From Callipepla californica brunnescens (taxonomy: Eukaryota > Chordata > Aves > Galliformes > Odontophoridae): a stretch of DNA of 64,000 bases. The position numbers and the translations under genes were made by a program. The stretch spans positions 499,501 through 563,500 of the forward strand of contig JALIRH010000141.1 of assembly GCA_023055505.1 (NCBI GenBank), given 5' to 3'. Within the stretch, counting starts at the first letter, position 1. Each line of letters starts with the position of its first letter. Shown piece after piece: positions 33,528 through 43,607 of this stretch. The notes beneath the pieces are model-generated. The model was given only the letters and a program-made list of their open reading frames with translations, was not told the origin of the DNA and searched no databases.

Positions 33528-34560
33528 CTAGCATCTGTAATCCACTTCTCTGCTTTTTCTTGGAGTACTCCCCTTATTGTCATGTGGACTATACACTTGT
33601 AATTCACCCCTGAAAGTCATCTTCCCTGCTTCTTCTACTAACAGAGCTACAGCAACTATTGCTCGTAGACAGGTAGGCCACCCACGGCTAACGGGATCCA
33701 AGAGTTTTGAAAAGTATCCTGCTGGCTTCTTCTTCCCGGCCCATTCCTGGCTCACTACTCCAAAAGCGATCCCTTCGTCTGTATTGACAAAAAGGTAAAA
33801 TGGGCTTTTTAGATCAGGTAAGCTTAACGCTGGTGCATGAAGAAGATCTACCTTGAAGTCTTCTAATCTTTGCTCATCCTCCTGGCTCCACTTTCTTCAG
33901 CCATCTTGTACTAGTTTCTGCTATAAAAGCTTTACCTTACTGCTATCATTCTCAATCCATTGTCGACAGCATCCTAGCAGCCCTAACATCTGCCTCACCT
34001 GCCTCTTGCCTCTTGGGGCTTTTCAAGATCAAATCCCATTTGCCCGTTCTGGATCTAATGTCTTATTTCCCTTGCTTAACCAATGTCCCAAATATTTCAC
34101 TTCCTCTTCTGTAAATTGGCATTTTGCCTTTGAAACTTGGAACCCCTTTGAACCAAAGAAATGCAATAGTTTAATGCTCTCCTGTCTAACTGTCTCCTCG
34201 CCTGCTCCAGCTAATAGTAAGTCATCTACATATTGCACTAAGGTTGCCTGTGGGTTTAGTTCATCAGTTTTTAGTACTTGCTCAAGGGCTTGCCCAAACA
34301 AGTTAGGGATTCTGTGAATCCCTGTGGGAGCACTGTCCCTCTGAGTTGTTGTTTTCTATGGGGGTTTGGATCTTCCCACTCGAAGACAAAGTAGTCTCTG
34401 CATTCTGCCATCAGGGGGCAGGTCCAAAAAGCATCCTTGAAATCAATTCCACTATACTACTGAGATTCTGGCTTCAATTGACCGAGCAGCGGATAGGGGT
34501 TTGCCACTACTGGGAAGCGGGGAATTGTTCTCTCCTTAATTTCCCTTGAGTCGTGGACCA
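33528..34560 (-). pseudogene. Reverse transcriptase, class I ERV
   Basis: The palm is recognised from LPQGFTES (about 34305-34330) and the catalytic LVQYVDDLLLAG (YVDD at 34221-34232). These are followed by VKYLGHWLSKG. The connection part (33528-33755) shows KKKPAGYFSKLLDPVSRGWP. YVDD is the usual class I form. A frameshift lies between LPQGFTES and FGQALEQV, near 34300. Further stops occur between 33760 and 34020. The layout is in normal order between protease and RNase H. Confidence 0.88.
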
Positions 34561-34916
34561 ATCTGTATGTGCCATAAGGTTTTTTTTTTTACATGGAGTA
34601 TGGGAGTACTCTAGGGAGACATACAAGGCTCTAATAGTTCTTTAGATATTAATCTCTCCATTTCAGGTTGTAGCCCTGATTTACCTTCCTGTGAAATGGG
34701 ATATTGTTTCACCCTAATTGGAATGCCTGGGTCCTTTAGAATCACTTCAAAGGGTTCTATGTCTAACTTCCCTACTGATTCTGGACTCTACCAAACTTCT
34801 GGCTTAATTCTAGCCTCATCTTCTATCGTTAGAGTACGTTGCTGAACAGTTAATTCTCTATCTTTTACTTCCAAATGTATTCCTAACTCCACAATTCAAT
34901 CTCTCCCTAGCAAATT

Positions 34917-35183
34917 CTATTCTGCTTCAGGTACCAATAAAAAAGACTCAGTTCCATAGGTGCTAGGTGATTCTATTTCTACCTGCTTTACAACAGGTAC
35001 CATAAAAGGTTCCCCTTTTGTTCCAATTACTTGTAGCTCTTCCGAGGATAAAGAACATCCTCGAGGTAAATATTGAACAGTCGATCTTTCTGCCCCAGAC
35101 TCTACCAAAAATTCCATTTCCTGACGCTGAGAACCCAATTTCAATTTTATCAAGGGCTTGTTTCTTTCCCAGGTCCCCAGCAC
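34917..35183 (-). pseudogene. Protease with altered active-site Asp, class I ERV
   Basis: The minus frame reads EMEFLVESGAERSTV, matching the active-site region of retroviral aspartic proteases. The catalytic Asp position is Glu (residue 28 of this frame, codon about 35100-35102), from a single base change in a GAY codon. A flap-like GTKGEPFMVPVV segment follows. As encoded it would not be an active aspartic protease. Confidence 0.8.
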
Positions 35184-35201
35184 ATAGAGTCCCTGACCCC
35201 C

Positions 35202-35720
35202 TCAGTCCTCCTGAAACATTTGCTCGTCCCAGATTCTCTTTCTACAGTCTTTCTTCATGTGTCCCTTTTTCTGACAGTAGAAGCATTCAACTGTCCTCAT
35301 ATCTCTGGGTCTGTTCTGCTTGGGTTGAAGCGCATTTTCTGCCCGAGGAATATTCCCTCTTCTCCTTGCCTGGAACGCCCCCTTCTGTCCTTCTCTTACC
35401 ACGGCTATCAGACTTCCAGCTTGCCTCTTCTGAGTCTCCTCCTCTCTCCTTAACGTATACTTTCTGAGCCTCTCTCAGCAATTCATCTAATCCTCTCTCC
35501 TGCCAGTCCTCCAGCTTCTCTAGTTTCCTTCCAATATCTGTCCAGGACCTAGCTTCAAACCGCGTTTTCAGGAGAGCTCGCCCCACGGGGTAGCAGGATC
35601 TAATCCTGAATAGAACTGTACATTTCTGCATAGTCTCTCTAACCACTCAGTAGGAGTTTCATCTTTTTTCCGTTGCTTGCCTTATTTGCCTTATTGATAT
35701 TCTGTCCCCGAGGGACAGAT
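35202..35720 (-). pseudogene. Gag capsid C-terminus and nucleocapsid, class I ERV
   Basis: The capsid C-terminal part includes DETPTEWLER, in the major-homology-like position, and KLEDWQERGLDELLREAQ (35287-35646). In another frame the nucleocapsid follows (35202-35402), with one zinc knuckle CFYCQKKGHMKKDC (CX2CX4HX4C, 35244-35285) after a basic stretch. A single knuckle is typical of gammaretroviruses. The two parts are separated by a frameshift near 35330-35400. Confidence 0.85.
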
Positions 35721-36350
35721 TCTCTAATCCCTTGAATAATAAGAACTCGCAAATCTGCCATGTGAGTACCATGTTCCTGGCTCTGATTATCCCAATTGTG
35801 CCGCTGTAAGGGTCACTTTAGATCTGCTCCTGGGCCAGCCGGGTGTTGCTGATCCCAGATTCACATACCTGCCCTCCTGATCATATCCCTTTCTTCTGCT
35901 CTAAATAGTATGCCCAAAATTGCCTGTGTTTCATCCCAAGTTTAATGGTTTGGACCTGAAGATTGATCTAGCCTCTCGGAGACCCCTCAAGGATCCTCCA
36001 GCAAATTCCCCATCTCCTTCTGAAATTCCCTTATGTATCTCCTGAGTTGAAGGGAACTGAAACATAGCCAGCTCCTGGCTTTGATCCTCCGGTAGCTACA
36101 GGTATTTCTCTTCAAGGGAGAACGTTTCCTCCTTGACCCCTCTCCTGCCTAGCTTGCCTTCTAGTGATCCTTCTCCTAGGGAAGTCTAGGGGTTCACATT
36201 CAGGTTCATCTCCCAAGTCAGATTCAGCTTGCTCCGGCGGAGCCGCTGGATTCTGTTCGGGGGGAGCGTAAGGCGGGGGGATAGTGTATAATGTCCTCCT
36301 CTGTTGTATTCCTTTTTTTAATTAGGGGGAACAGAAAGGTTCCAATATCA
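35721..36350 (-). pseudogene. Degraded gag middle region (MA-CA linker), class I ERV
   Basis: No long frame is kept on either strand. Short segments in alternating minus frames, such as HGTHMADLRVLIIQGIRESV near 35700-35760, match capsid-like sequence. Proline-rich stretches at about 36150-36300 are consistent with the p12-like part of gag. The region holds only the decayed middle of the gag gene. Confidence 0.6.
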
Positions 36351-36354
36351 GATT

Positions 36355-36663
36355 CTACACATCATTTGCATACTCACCATCTTCCAGATTCAAAGGCTGT
36401 TTTTCATTTGCATAAGCGTTTAGAGCCTGGCAGATCCGGTCCTCAAAGGACCCAAATACTGGCCAGAACAGCTGATCTGCCCTTCTCTGCTTTCCTCCCC
36501 ATACCTCCATACAGTCATGTACCATCTTCACCTCACTCTTTCCTCGTCTAGAGGGAGAATCACCCCAATGTTTTAACATTAAACCTAGGGGACTTTCTAG
36601 TGGTATGTCCGGTAGCTTTACCTGCGAGCTGTACCTAGAGTTCGGAGCTACAGGTCTCTGCAC
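36355..36663 (-). pseudogene. Gag matrix domain, class I ERV
   Basis: A 102-residue minus frame contains ESPLGLMLKHWGD and LFWPVFGSFEDRICQALNAY, which resemble the N-terminal matrix of gammaretroviral gag (PL-x-L-x-L-x-HW). It begins about 80 bp after the primer-binding site. The natural start is uncertain, because no Met-Gly myristoylation start is seen at the expected place. Downstream gag is broken. Confidence 0.75.
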
Positions 36664-36740
36664 AGAAGTTCCCCAGCCCAGGGGCCGTCCGAAGACGGGG
36701 TGCTCCCCTGGAGTGGGAATTCCACAGCAGAGTCGCCTGG

Positions 36741-36758
36741 ATCCGAGTCACGGCACCA
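36741..36758 (-). other. Primer-binding site for tRNA-His
   Basis: The plus-strand sequence ATCCGAGTCACGGCACCA equals the 3' end of vertebrate tRNA-His including CCA, so the minus-strand provirus has a TGGTGCCGTGACTC primer site. It lies three bases inside the LTR end, as usual. This is not a tRNA gene, because the rest of the tRNA is absent. Confidence 0.92.
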
Positions 36759-36761
36759 AAT

Positions 36762-37218
36762 TGTTAGAGGTGTGAAGAGAACGATACGCACCAACTGTTG
36801 CCAACAGTAAGGAATTTATTGAGCAAGCAAGAAATGAGCGGAACAGCGCTGGGCGGCTGGGAGTCTCCTCTGCACCAGAGGTGCTCAACAGGGCCCCCCA
36901 ACCCCTCTTTTCATTGTCCCTTATCTCTGCATTCATGTCTTATCTTTCTCTTCCTGGGCTGCGCTGGCTGTTATCTGGGGGTCGTTCTCTGCCTCCTGGC
37001 GATCGAGATGATGAAGGCCATAGTTTTCCTCAGCTCCGATCACGCGCGCTCAAGAGAAGATTTTCACTTCTTTTTCTTTTGCAGTTTCTCCAAAGGTCAC
37101 TGCTATCTGTTGTTCATTGTCCAGGTGTTAGAACTAAGCGCTGTGGCTCCAACTTGCACAAACTACAGTTTTTAGACAAAACATCGATATATCTCTTTTG
37201 AGACTTCTACAAACTACA
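36762..37218 (-). repeat. 5' LTR of the class I ERV
   Basis: The inner end is fixed by the primer-binding site: the plus strand begins TGTTAGAGGTG at 36762. A minus-strand AATAAA lies at 36815-36820, correctly placed for R/U5. The outer end is set at ACTACA (37218) to give TG...CA ends, but this is less certain. The following 37219-37304 is unique and could still be LTR. Confidence 0.75.
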
Positions 37219-37304
37219 TAGTTCTCAGAAAAAAAAACACGCTGAAAAACACGGACACATCTGTCTCGAGTCGGTTTGATTAACAAGTAGAGAACTCATT
37301 TTTA

Positions 37305-38680
37305 CCACAATCCTTACCCTAAGCCTAATACTCACCTTAAACCTAACCCTAACCCTGTACCTAGCCTGAACCCTAAGCATAACCCTAAACCTATCCCTAT
37401 TCCTATCCTCAACAGTAACCCAAACCCTAATCCTAACACTGACACTCAACCTAGTTCTAATGCTGTATCTAACCTTTGAACTCAAACAAACCCTATCCCT
37501 AAGCCTAATCCTAAATCGAATTCTAACCCTTACCTATACACTATCCCTATCCCCAAAACCCTTTTCCTACACCTAACCCTAACCACAAGACTTACCTTAA
37601 CCTAACCCTAACAGCAATCCCAGGCCTAACCCTAACACTAACCTGAAACCTAATCCTATTCCTAACCTTAACCCTAACCAGAGGCCTAACCCTAATCTGA
37701 CCCTTACACTCAAACTGACCCTGCCCCTAACCCTAAACACACATCGCATCCTAAACCTAAACCTAAACCTAAAACTTCCCCTAATGCTAACATGAACACT
37801 CAACCTAATCCTAGCTCTAAACACAATCATAAAACTGAGAAAAACTTTTTCCCTAACCCTAATCCTAAACCTAATCCAAAACCTAAAACAATCCCAAACC
37901 CTTTCCCTATCTCTAACCCTAACCCAGAATCTAAACCTAACCCTATTACTAAACCCAATCTTACACCTAACCCTATTCCATAACCTAAACTTACCCTAAC
38001 ACTGTATCACTCAATCTTTCCCTAATCGTAACCCTAACCCTAAACATAACCTTACCCTAGTACTAAAACAAACTTACCCATAACCCTAACCCAAAACCTA
38101 ACAGAACCCTAGTCCTAACCATAATCCTAACCCTAACTCAAACCCTAAATCTAACACTAATCCTTACCCTAAACAGAACTCGAAGCATTTCCCAAATCCT
38201 AATTCTAACTCTACCCTAACCCTAACCCAAACTCAGACCCTACCACAAAACCCAAGTGGAAGCCCAACCCTAAACCTAACCAAAAGCATCAGATCACCAC
38301 AACCCTCACCTAAATCTATCCCAAAACATGTTCCTAATATTAAACCAAATCCTAATCCAAACACTAACCCTACAACTATTCCTAAACCTTTACTTAACAC
38401 AAAGCCAAACCCAAGGCCTACCCCTTACCTCACCCTGACACTCAAACTAACCCTACCCCTAACCCTACATACAAATCCAATCCTAAGTCTAACCCTAAAC
38501 TTAACCCTAATGCTACTCCTAACATGAACACTTCACCTACTTCTGTCCCTGACGCTAACACTCAGATTATCCCTAACCCTTACCCTAAACCGAAATCTAC
38601 ACCAAAACCTAACCCTTGCCCTAACCCTGACCCTGAAGCTGACCCTAACCCTAGCCTAAACCCTAACCCTAACCAGTCGC
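37305..38680. repeat. Degenerate CCCTAA complex array
   Basis: C-strand telomere-like DNA of the same complex family. It includes GCATCAGATCACC at 38286-38298 and AGGCCTACCCCTTACCTCA near 38416. Open frames rich in N, P, K and T or in R, V, G and L come from the repeat. Confidence 0.9.
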
Positions 38681-38689
38681 AGAAAAGGC

Positions 38690-39419
38690 CTGAATCCATA
38701 CAGCCTTTTCACTGTGAAAATCTGGGAGAGAAAATCTGGCTTACCATGGAGATCTCAGCTTTAAGGAAATCTAAAAACAAAACAAAGCATGCAGTTCCCA
38801 GATTCCCAGCAACATTTTTCCCCATACTTTCACCACCATAGATTGAGAAGACCATTTGCTGGACTTACACAGTGTCAGCAGGGTGAACCACATTTGGTCA
38901 GTGCACAACATTAATTACCACTTGCTCCACAGGCACAGGACAGACGGCCTCAGCGGTTAAGCACTCAGCCACTACAGGGATACACTTTCTGATTCACACT
39001 GCTGCAAAACGGCACCCATCTATTGTGCAAGTACCTGCTGTAAACCGTAACACAGAAACTCTAGCAGCTACGGAAATCAGGAAAGAAATACTTCAAGAAC
39101 TAGTCAATACTTCTACTCAAAGGACGTATGAATATACTTCAAGTAGACTTCAGCTTCCAGGACCACGACATCCCAAGGTCCTGGAACAGAAAAACAACTC
39201 CGAATTTAATTCCAGAACTGGATCAAGAAATTAAGTCAGTGAGATCAAGACATTCACCCAGACAGCCACAGCTCATCAACCTCACCTTCATTTCCACCCA
39301 ACAGAATAATGCTATGTAAACTACATAGCATAACACGCCCTGCCCCCTTTCTTGCAATATCCTGAATATAAAATCCCTTTTCTTTTTTTTTCCGTTATCC
39401 AAAATTTACATAGGAATAC
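38690..39419. other. Unique DNA, no recognised gene
   Basis: This stretch lies between the telomere-like array and the last XPO1-like exon. It has single-copy composition. A plus-strand open frame at 39025-39234 has no recognisable motif. It is probably the intron downstream of the last retained exon. Confidence 0.5.
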
Positions 39420-39614
39420 CTTCTTGATCATATTTAACGTGCACTCAAAAACAGCATCAAAGATCTGAGGTATTTCAGCAGCGATGTGCCCACTCAGCTT
39501 CTTTACAGCCACAGCCACAGCACCCAGTACTGCAGGCTCTCTAGCAGCTGGAACATTTCTCTGGTAGTCAATGAGAGCGGCACCCAACAAGGGAGGAACA
39601 AAGTTTTCAGCAAC
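39420..39614 (-). pseudogene. XPO1-like: XPO1-like exon z
   Basis: This exon is 195 bp, 65 codons, with no stop. It starts VAENFVPPLLGAALIDYQRN and ends FDAVFECTLNMIKK. The acceptor is GATGTAG and the donor is GTATTC, a weaker site. The next exportin-1 exon is not seen in 38690-39419, so the copy ends here. Confidence 0.92.
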
Positions 39615-39992
39615 CTACATCAAGAGCAAGACATGCTTAGAGCAGTGCAGTTACCCAACAAAGCCTCACACAGCAGTTGGGAAAGAAGCTAAAAATGAAC
39701 TTACACGCCCACATGCTTCCCACACACTGTGTTCATCCAGCAGTGCTTGCCTGAGGGCTCTCCTACACCTTCCTGCTTCCCCTTAGGACTGCTCTCAGCT
39801 GACACTACCTGAAGCACTCAAAACACAGCTCAGGCCTACCCCTGTATGATCACAGCTTATCATCCTTCCTGCAGATATTGCAGTTCTGAAGCCAGTTCTT
39901 GTGAACAGAACAGTGTTAACTGCACTGCAGCAAAAGAGCAGAGTTCCTCCTGAATGTGTCCTATCAACTCTTTGGATGCCATATTTACTTAC

Positions 39993-40099
39993 CATCTGAG
40001 GATCGTTGGACCTGCTCACCCAGCCAGAAATCAGTTCTAAACTTTCCCTTTTTACAGTCCTCATCCTTCTAACCAAGGGCTGCTTGGTTTCCACTTCGC
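39993..40099 (-). pseudogene. XPO1-like: XPO1-like exon y
   Basis: This exon is 107 bp and continues the split Gly codon from the previous exon. It encodes EVETKQPLVRRMRTVKRES and then ISGWVSRSNDPQM. The acceptor is TTGCTACCTTTCAG and the donor is GTAAGTAAA. This is the best conserved exon. Confidence 0.92.
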
Positions 40100-41497
40100 C
40101 TGAAAGGTAGCAAAGCTGCACTGAATCTGGGTTAAGATGCGTCAACAAACAGATTCCCCTCAACTCCTTCCAGAAGATTGAGAATGTTTCATTTTTATAC
40201 CCAAATGACAAAGAAGGAAGATCTCTCGTTCATATTATGCAGATTAAAACCATTTTCCCATTACTTCAGCTCCATGGATCCAAGTTGCAATTTAGTATTC
40301 CAGTGCTACTGCTGACAGCACACTCTGCCAGTACAACTCAGAAACAATGCTGCAGCTTCTTTTTCAAGGAAGGGAATGTTCCTTCAGCTCTCAGGATCAT
40401 GCTTACCTCTGGCTCTCACTGCGTGATGAGAAGAACCAACCTATACAGTGTTCTAAAGCACGCTCCTGATTTGGTCACAAACATAATTGTTCCAACTTGT
40501 CTTTACTACAAGGAGCCTAATTCTTACTTCATTTTCTCACGTCCAAGTCCATGCAAGTCTCGTCAGTAGAACTTGCCCTAACTGAGTGCACAGACACACA
40601 CTCATAACAGTACATCCAAGGAAAACCTCACCAGACTGCAGCCAGGGAAACAAAGGCAGAACTGCTCCTGCTGCCATCAGAGATAACAACTGTGAGAACA
40701 CACTCTGAGCCGAGTGCCATCTCAATAGCTGTTGCTCGAGTAAAATCTCACCACTACAAGTCCTAGCAACTGCTTCCTATTTCTCTCGTTGTGTTTTCTT
40801 TTTGTTTTAAGCACCTTCTGGCAATTAGAGCTGCAGAATCAAAAGAATGCATTAAGTTCTGAGAAGCTACGTCAAGGTGTATTCATTGCATGGGTAAGAA
40901 AGTCTGTCAGAACACAGCTCCAATAACCGAGTCACTTCATTCCTCAAGGGATGCTCCAGCAGCACATTCTACTTGGATATCACAGACCCAATTTTTTCCA
41001 GGTAACAGTGGTTAGGTAACTCGAGTAGCTCCTAATTCCTCCTCAGTGATTACCAGTCTAGTTTGTGACAAATCTGAGGCACCTTCACTGAAGTTACACT
41101 TCTGTAAGAAAGCTGTTTCAGTAGTAGAATATCACCAAACCAAAACTCTGCCAACGTCCTAGGGTCTTTTCTTATCTAAAACGATGAAGTCAGAACTTAC
41201 AACTGTGTCTCCACAAGACTGCTATTAGTCAGCAGTCTCCGGTACCCTTCCTAAACTCACACTTGAAGAGCTTTCCTCCTTCCGCAATCAGAGTTTCTTT
41301 GAACAAAACATCTGGCTAACAAAAACAAGAACCTAAGCAAGCACATTTTCAGGCATTCTCTTGCCCAAACGCACACACAAAGAAGCAACAAAAACCACCA
41401 CCACCAACAGACACGCAATGAGATAAGCCCAGCAAATTCACAACCTGATCACGTGCACTGCCCATCCCGCTGTTAGGAAGGACGTGCAATTTCTTAC
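40100..41497. other. Intron of the XPO1-like pseudogene
   Basis: This is 1,398 bp of single-copy-looking DNA between two phase-compatible exons. Open frames at 40237-40569 and 40537-40725 show no family motif. I see no RNA gene or repeat in it. Confidence 0.7.
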
Positions 41498-41681
41498 CGT
41501 CAGCCTCAAGAGCTGCAGACATGTTTTCACTTGGGCACTTGGACATATTCAGCATATCTAAATCAATTCTTCCCAGCTGAATCACAAAGGGGCGGCCAGC
41601 TGCTTTCCATGCCCTTACGCTGCTTTTCAGAATGCTACCAAGCTGCGTAACGGCTTCAGGATCCTTCAGAACATCAACATT
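41498..41681 (-). pseudogene. XPO1-like: XPO1-like exon x
   Basis: This exon is 184 bp and open throughout. It reads NVDVLKDPEAVTQLGSIL at its start, has FVIQLGRIDLDMLN in the middle and ends in phase 1. The acceptor is TTCTTTTCCACAG and the donor is GTAAGAA. Differences from exportin-1 are frequent toward the 3' end. Confidence 0.9.
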
Positions 41682-41998
41682 CTGTGGAAAAGAACTGAGC
41701 TAACTCCATTCAGTCAATGAAAACGCCATTTATCTTCTAATACAAAAATGGTCACTTTCACGTTTAGGGTTATCTTACACGCTGTGTTAAAGCATGTTCT
41801 GTCAAGTTCTTCAACTGGATTTAAACCAGTCTCAGTTGTTTAGGTCTCCTTCAACACTTCTACTGCCAGATCAACCATTGCTTTATAAAAGTTCAGCACA
41901 GCCAAGTTCACTTCATTCCACAGATAAAAAAAAAATGGAATAACAACAAACATTCAGCACTTTTACTTTAGTTGAATACACAAAATGTACCGTCTGAC

Positions 41999-42133
41999 TT
42001 TTGTTGCCTGCCGAATTCTGCAGTCCTATACTGGATTAGGGAGCAGCATGTGTTTTTCTATCAGATGCTCCTGTAGAGTCCGGTCTGTCTGCGCCCCAAC
42101 CACGTATCCTACTGCTCCACAGAACGGATGCAC
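41999..42133 (-). pseudogene. XPO1-like: XPO1-like exon w (with premature stop)
   Basis: This exon has 45 codons in phase 0. It includes GAVGYVVGAQTDRTLQEHL and IEKHMLLPNPV, followed by TAG where exportin-1 has Trp, then QATK at the donor. The acceptor is TTTTTCAATCAG and the donor GTCAGA is weak. No preceding exon is recognisable up to the CR1 at 42326. Confidence 0.88.
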
Positions 42134-42325
42134 CTGATTGAAAAACAAGAAGTCCAACAGAAAGTTAAGGAAGACTAACCCAAAATGTACAGCGTTCAGG
42201 TAGTAAAAGTTCAAAATGGCTTTCCAATGACTAAATACCCACTTCCCACCTCAGTTCACAAGATCCTTCTCCATCCTTTCCTTCCTTACTCCACATTTAA
42301 AGCAAGCCTCTGCTCCCCTCCAATA

Positions 42326-42827
42326 CACGCAGGAAATTAGAAATGCAAAAGCCCAGCTCCAACTTAGACTGGCTACTGCAGTAAAGCAGAGCAAAAAATC
42401 CTTTTACAAATATATTAACAGTAAAAGAACTAAGGAGAATTTCTCTCCTTTACTTGATGCGGCAGGGAATGGAACCACAGAGGATAAGGAAAAGGCTGAG
42501 GTTCTCAATGCCTTCTTCACGTCTCTCTTCAATAGACAGATCAGTTAACTCAGGATACTTTTTGCCCTGACCTGGAAGTCTGGGACGAAGCGCATCATAC
42601 ACCCCCTGTGATCCTAGCAGAGACAGTCAGAGACCTGCTCCTCCATCTGAACTGCCGCAAGTCCATGGGACCAGATGGGATCCAACCAAGGGTGCTGAGG
42701 GAGCTGGCAGAGGTGATTGCCAAGCCGCTTTCTGTCATCTATCAGCATTCCTGGTCATCTGGAGAGGTCCCACAAGATTGGAGGCTTGCCGATGTGACTC
42801 CCATCTACAAAAAAGACCGTAAGGAAG
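42326..42827 (+). mobile_element. CR1 LINE fragment (ORF2 endonuclease-RT linker and RT start)
   Basis: Plus-strand sequence encodes CR1-type ORF2. First comes a KKSFYKYINSKRTKENFSP-like part followed by KAEVLNAFFTSLF. Then, in another frame, comes RKSMGPDGIQPRVLRELAE, followed by SGEVPQDWRLADVTPIYKK, which is the early RT domain. Frame changes and a stop (near 42549) show it is inactive. It is cut at 42828 by the LTR of the next element, and the 5' end is lost. Confidence 0.9.
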
Positions 42828-43088
42828 TGTCATGGTTTTATGATTTTTTGGTACTGGTATTCCACATCATGGCATCATGTGGTGCATTGAGAGTCAGGGA
42901 GAAAACTACATTCCCCAGAGGACTTGGCAATGCTTTGTATTTTTTCACGTGTTTTCCGCTCAGAGGGAACAGATAAAAACTCTCTGCGGTCACGGGACAT
43001 TCTCTCTTTCCTCTAGGATCACTTAGGAGTGGGTGCTCGCTGCCGTCCGCCTTCAGCGTTAGCGCAAGGCCTTCGGTTTATCAGGCAC

Positions 43089-43133
<45 letters not shown>

Positions 43134-43376
43134 TACTCGTTTTGTTTGATTCATTGGGCTTAATTCCAAATTGTATTGCATTATACTGTGTTATTTACTT
43201 CCTGATGTCTTATTTAGTAAATTAGCTTTTCCCCCTCAGATCGTTGCCGCTGTTTTGTTTTGGGGCTTATCTCCCTTTTTCCCTTTTCCCCTTCCCCTTG
43301 TCCGGGGTGTGGGCCTGTGGGTCTCCTTCCTCGGTTGTCGCAGGGCCGGGCTGAACCGGCTCACAAACCCCTGACA
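42828..43376 (+). repeat. 5' LTR of the ERVL-like element
   Basis: The 549-bp LTR starts TGTCATGG and ends CCCCTGACA, with a perfect 5-bp inverted terminal repeat (TGTCA/TGACA). AGATAAAAAC near 42968-42977 is a TATA-like box. A CT microsatellite lies in the downstream half. The LTR interrupts a CR1 sequence. A target duplication cannot be checked because the 3' end is missing. Confidence 0.9.
43092..43129. repeat. (CT)n microsatellite within the LTR
   Basis: An uninterrupted CT dinucleotide run of about 38 bp lies in the transcribed part of the ERVL-like LTR. Confidence 0.95.
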
Positions 43377-43380
43377 TTTT

Positions 43381-43398
43381 TGGCGCCCAACGTGGGGC
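43381..43398 (+). other. Primer-binding site for tRNA-Lys(1,2)
   Basis: TGGCGCCCAACGTGGGGC starts four bases after the LTR end. It is the known tRNA-Lys1,2 primer site used by several class II viruses. Its presence in an ERVL-like element is noted in the findings. Confidence 0.92.
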
Positions 43399-43607
43399 AC
43401 AACCAGCTGCCTTAGCCAGGCAGAGACAAACTTTTAGAGTACATCTCTGTCTGTTGTTAACAAGCTTATCTGTACTGCAAGTGCTGTACAGCAAAACACG
43501 ACCTTGAAGTCCGGGCGTACTGTCAGTTGTTTTGGGATATCTGTAAACTTCTTTTGGGTACTGCCAGATTGTTTTAGTACAAGAAAAAAAAAAAAAATAA
43601 TAAAAAG

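Larger units (their letters stand above)
31625..37218 (-). mobile_element. 3'-truncated gammaretrovirus-like (class I) ERV with tRNA-His primer site
   Basis: On the minus strand the order from right to left is 5' LTR, tRNA-His primer-binding site, gag (MA, CA, NC with one zinc knuckle), protease, RT with YVDD, RNase H and integrase. env and the 3' LTR are absent, and the element passes into CCCTAA-like DNA near 31620. One CCHC knuckle, the YVDD box and the form of the integrase C-terminus point to class I. Many stops and frameshifts make it defective. Confidence 0.9.
38690..42133 (-). pseudogene. XPO1-like: Unprocessed partial XPO1 (exportin-1/CRM1)-like pseudogene
   Basis: Four exons on the minus strand encode consecutive pieces of the HEAT-repeat region of exportin-1, the receptor that carries leucine-rich-NES cargo out of the nucleus with RanGTP. 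Exons lie at 41999-42133, 41498-41681, 39993-40099 and 39420-39614, with introns of 317, 1,398 and 378 bp. Splice sites are kept (acceptors CAG, CAG, TAG; donors GTAAG at two exons), and reading phase is continuous. The first exon has a Trp-to-stop change (TAG, 42026-42028). Many residues differ from the highly conserved vertebrate protein. Flanking exons are missing on both sides, so this is a truncated duplicated gene, not a retrocopy. Confidence 0.9.

Noticed and set aside
36741..36758. tRNA-His gene
   Set aside because: Only the 18 bases of the tRNA 3' end are present, at the LTR edge, so it is a primer-binding site.
31623..37201. Plus-strand frames across the class I ERV, up to 154 codons
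   Set aside because: The minus strand carries recognisable gag and pol motifs; the plus frames show no family motif.
39025..39234. 69-codon plus frame left of the XPO1-like exons
   Set aside because: No recognisable motif; it is likely a chance frame in intronic DNA.
39420..42133. Processed retrocopy of XPO1
   Set aside because: Introns with splice signals separate the exons, so it arose by DNA duplication.
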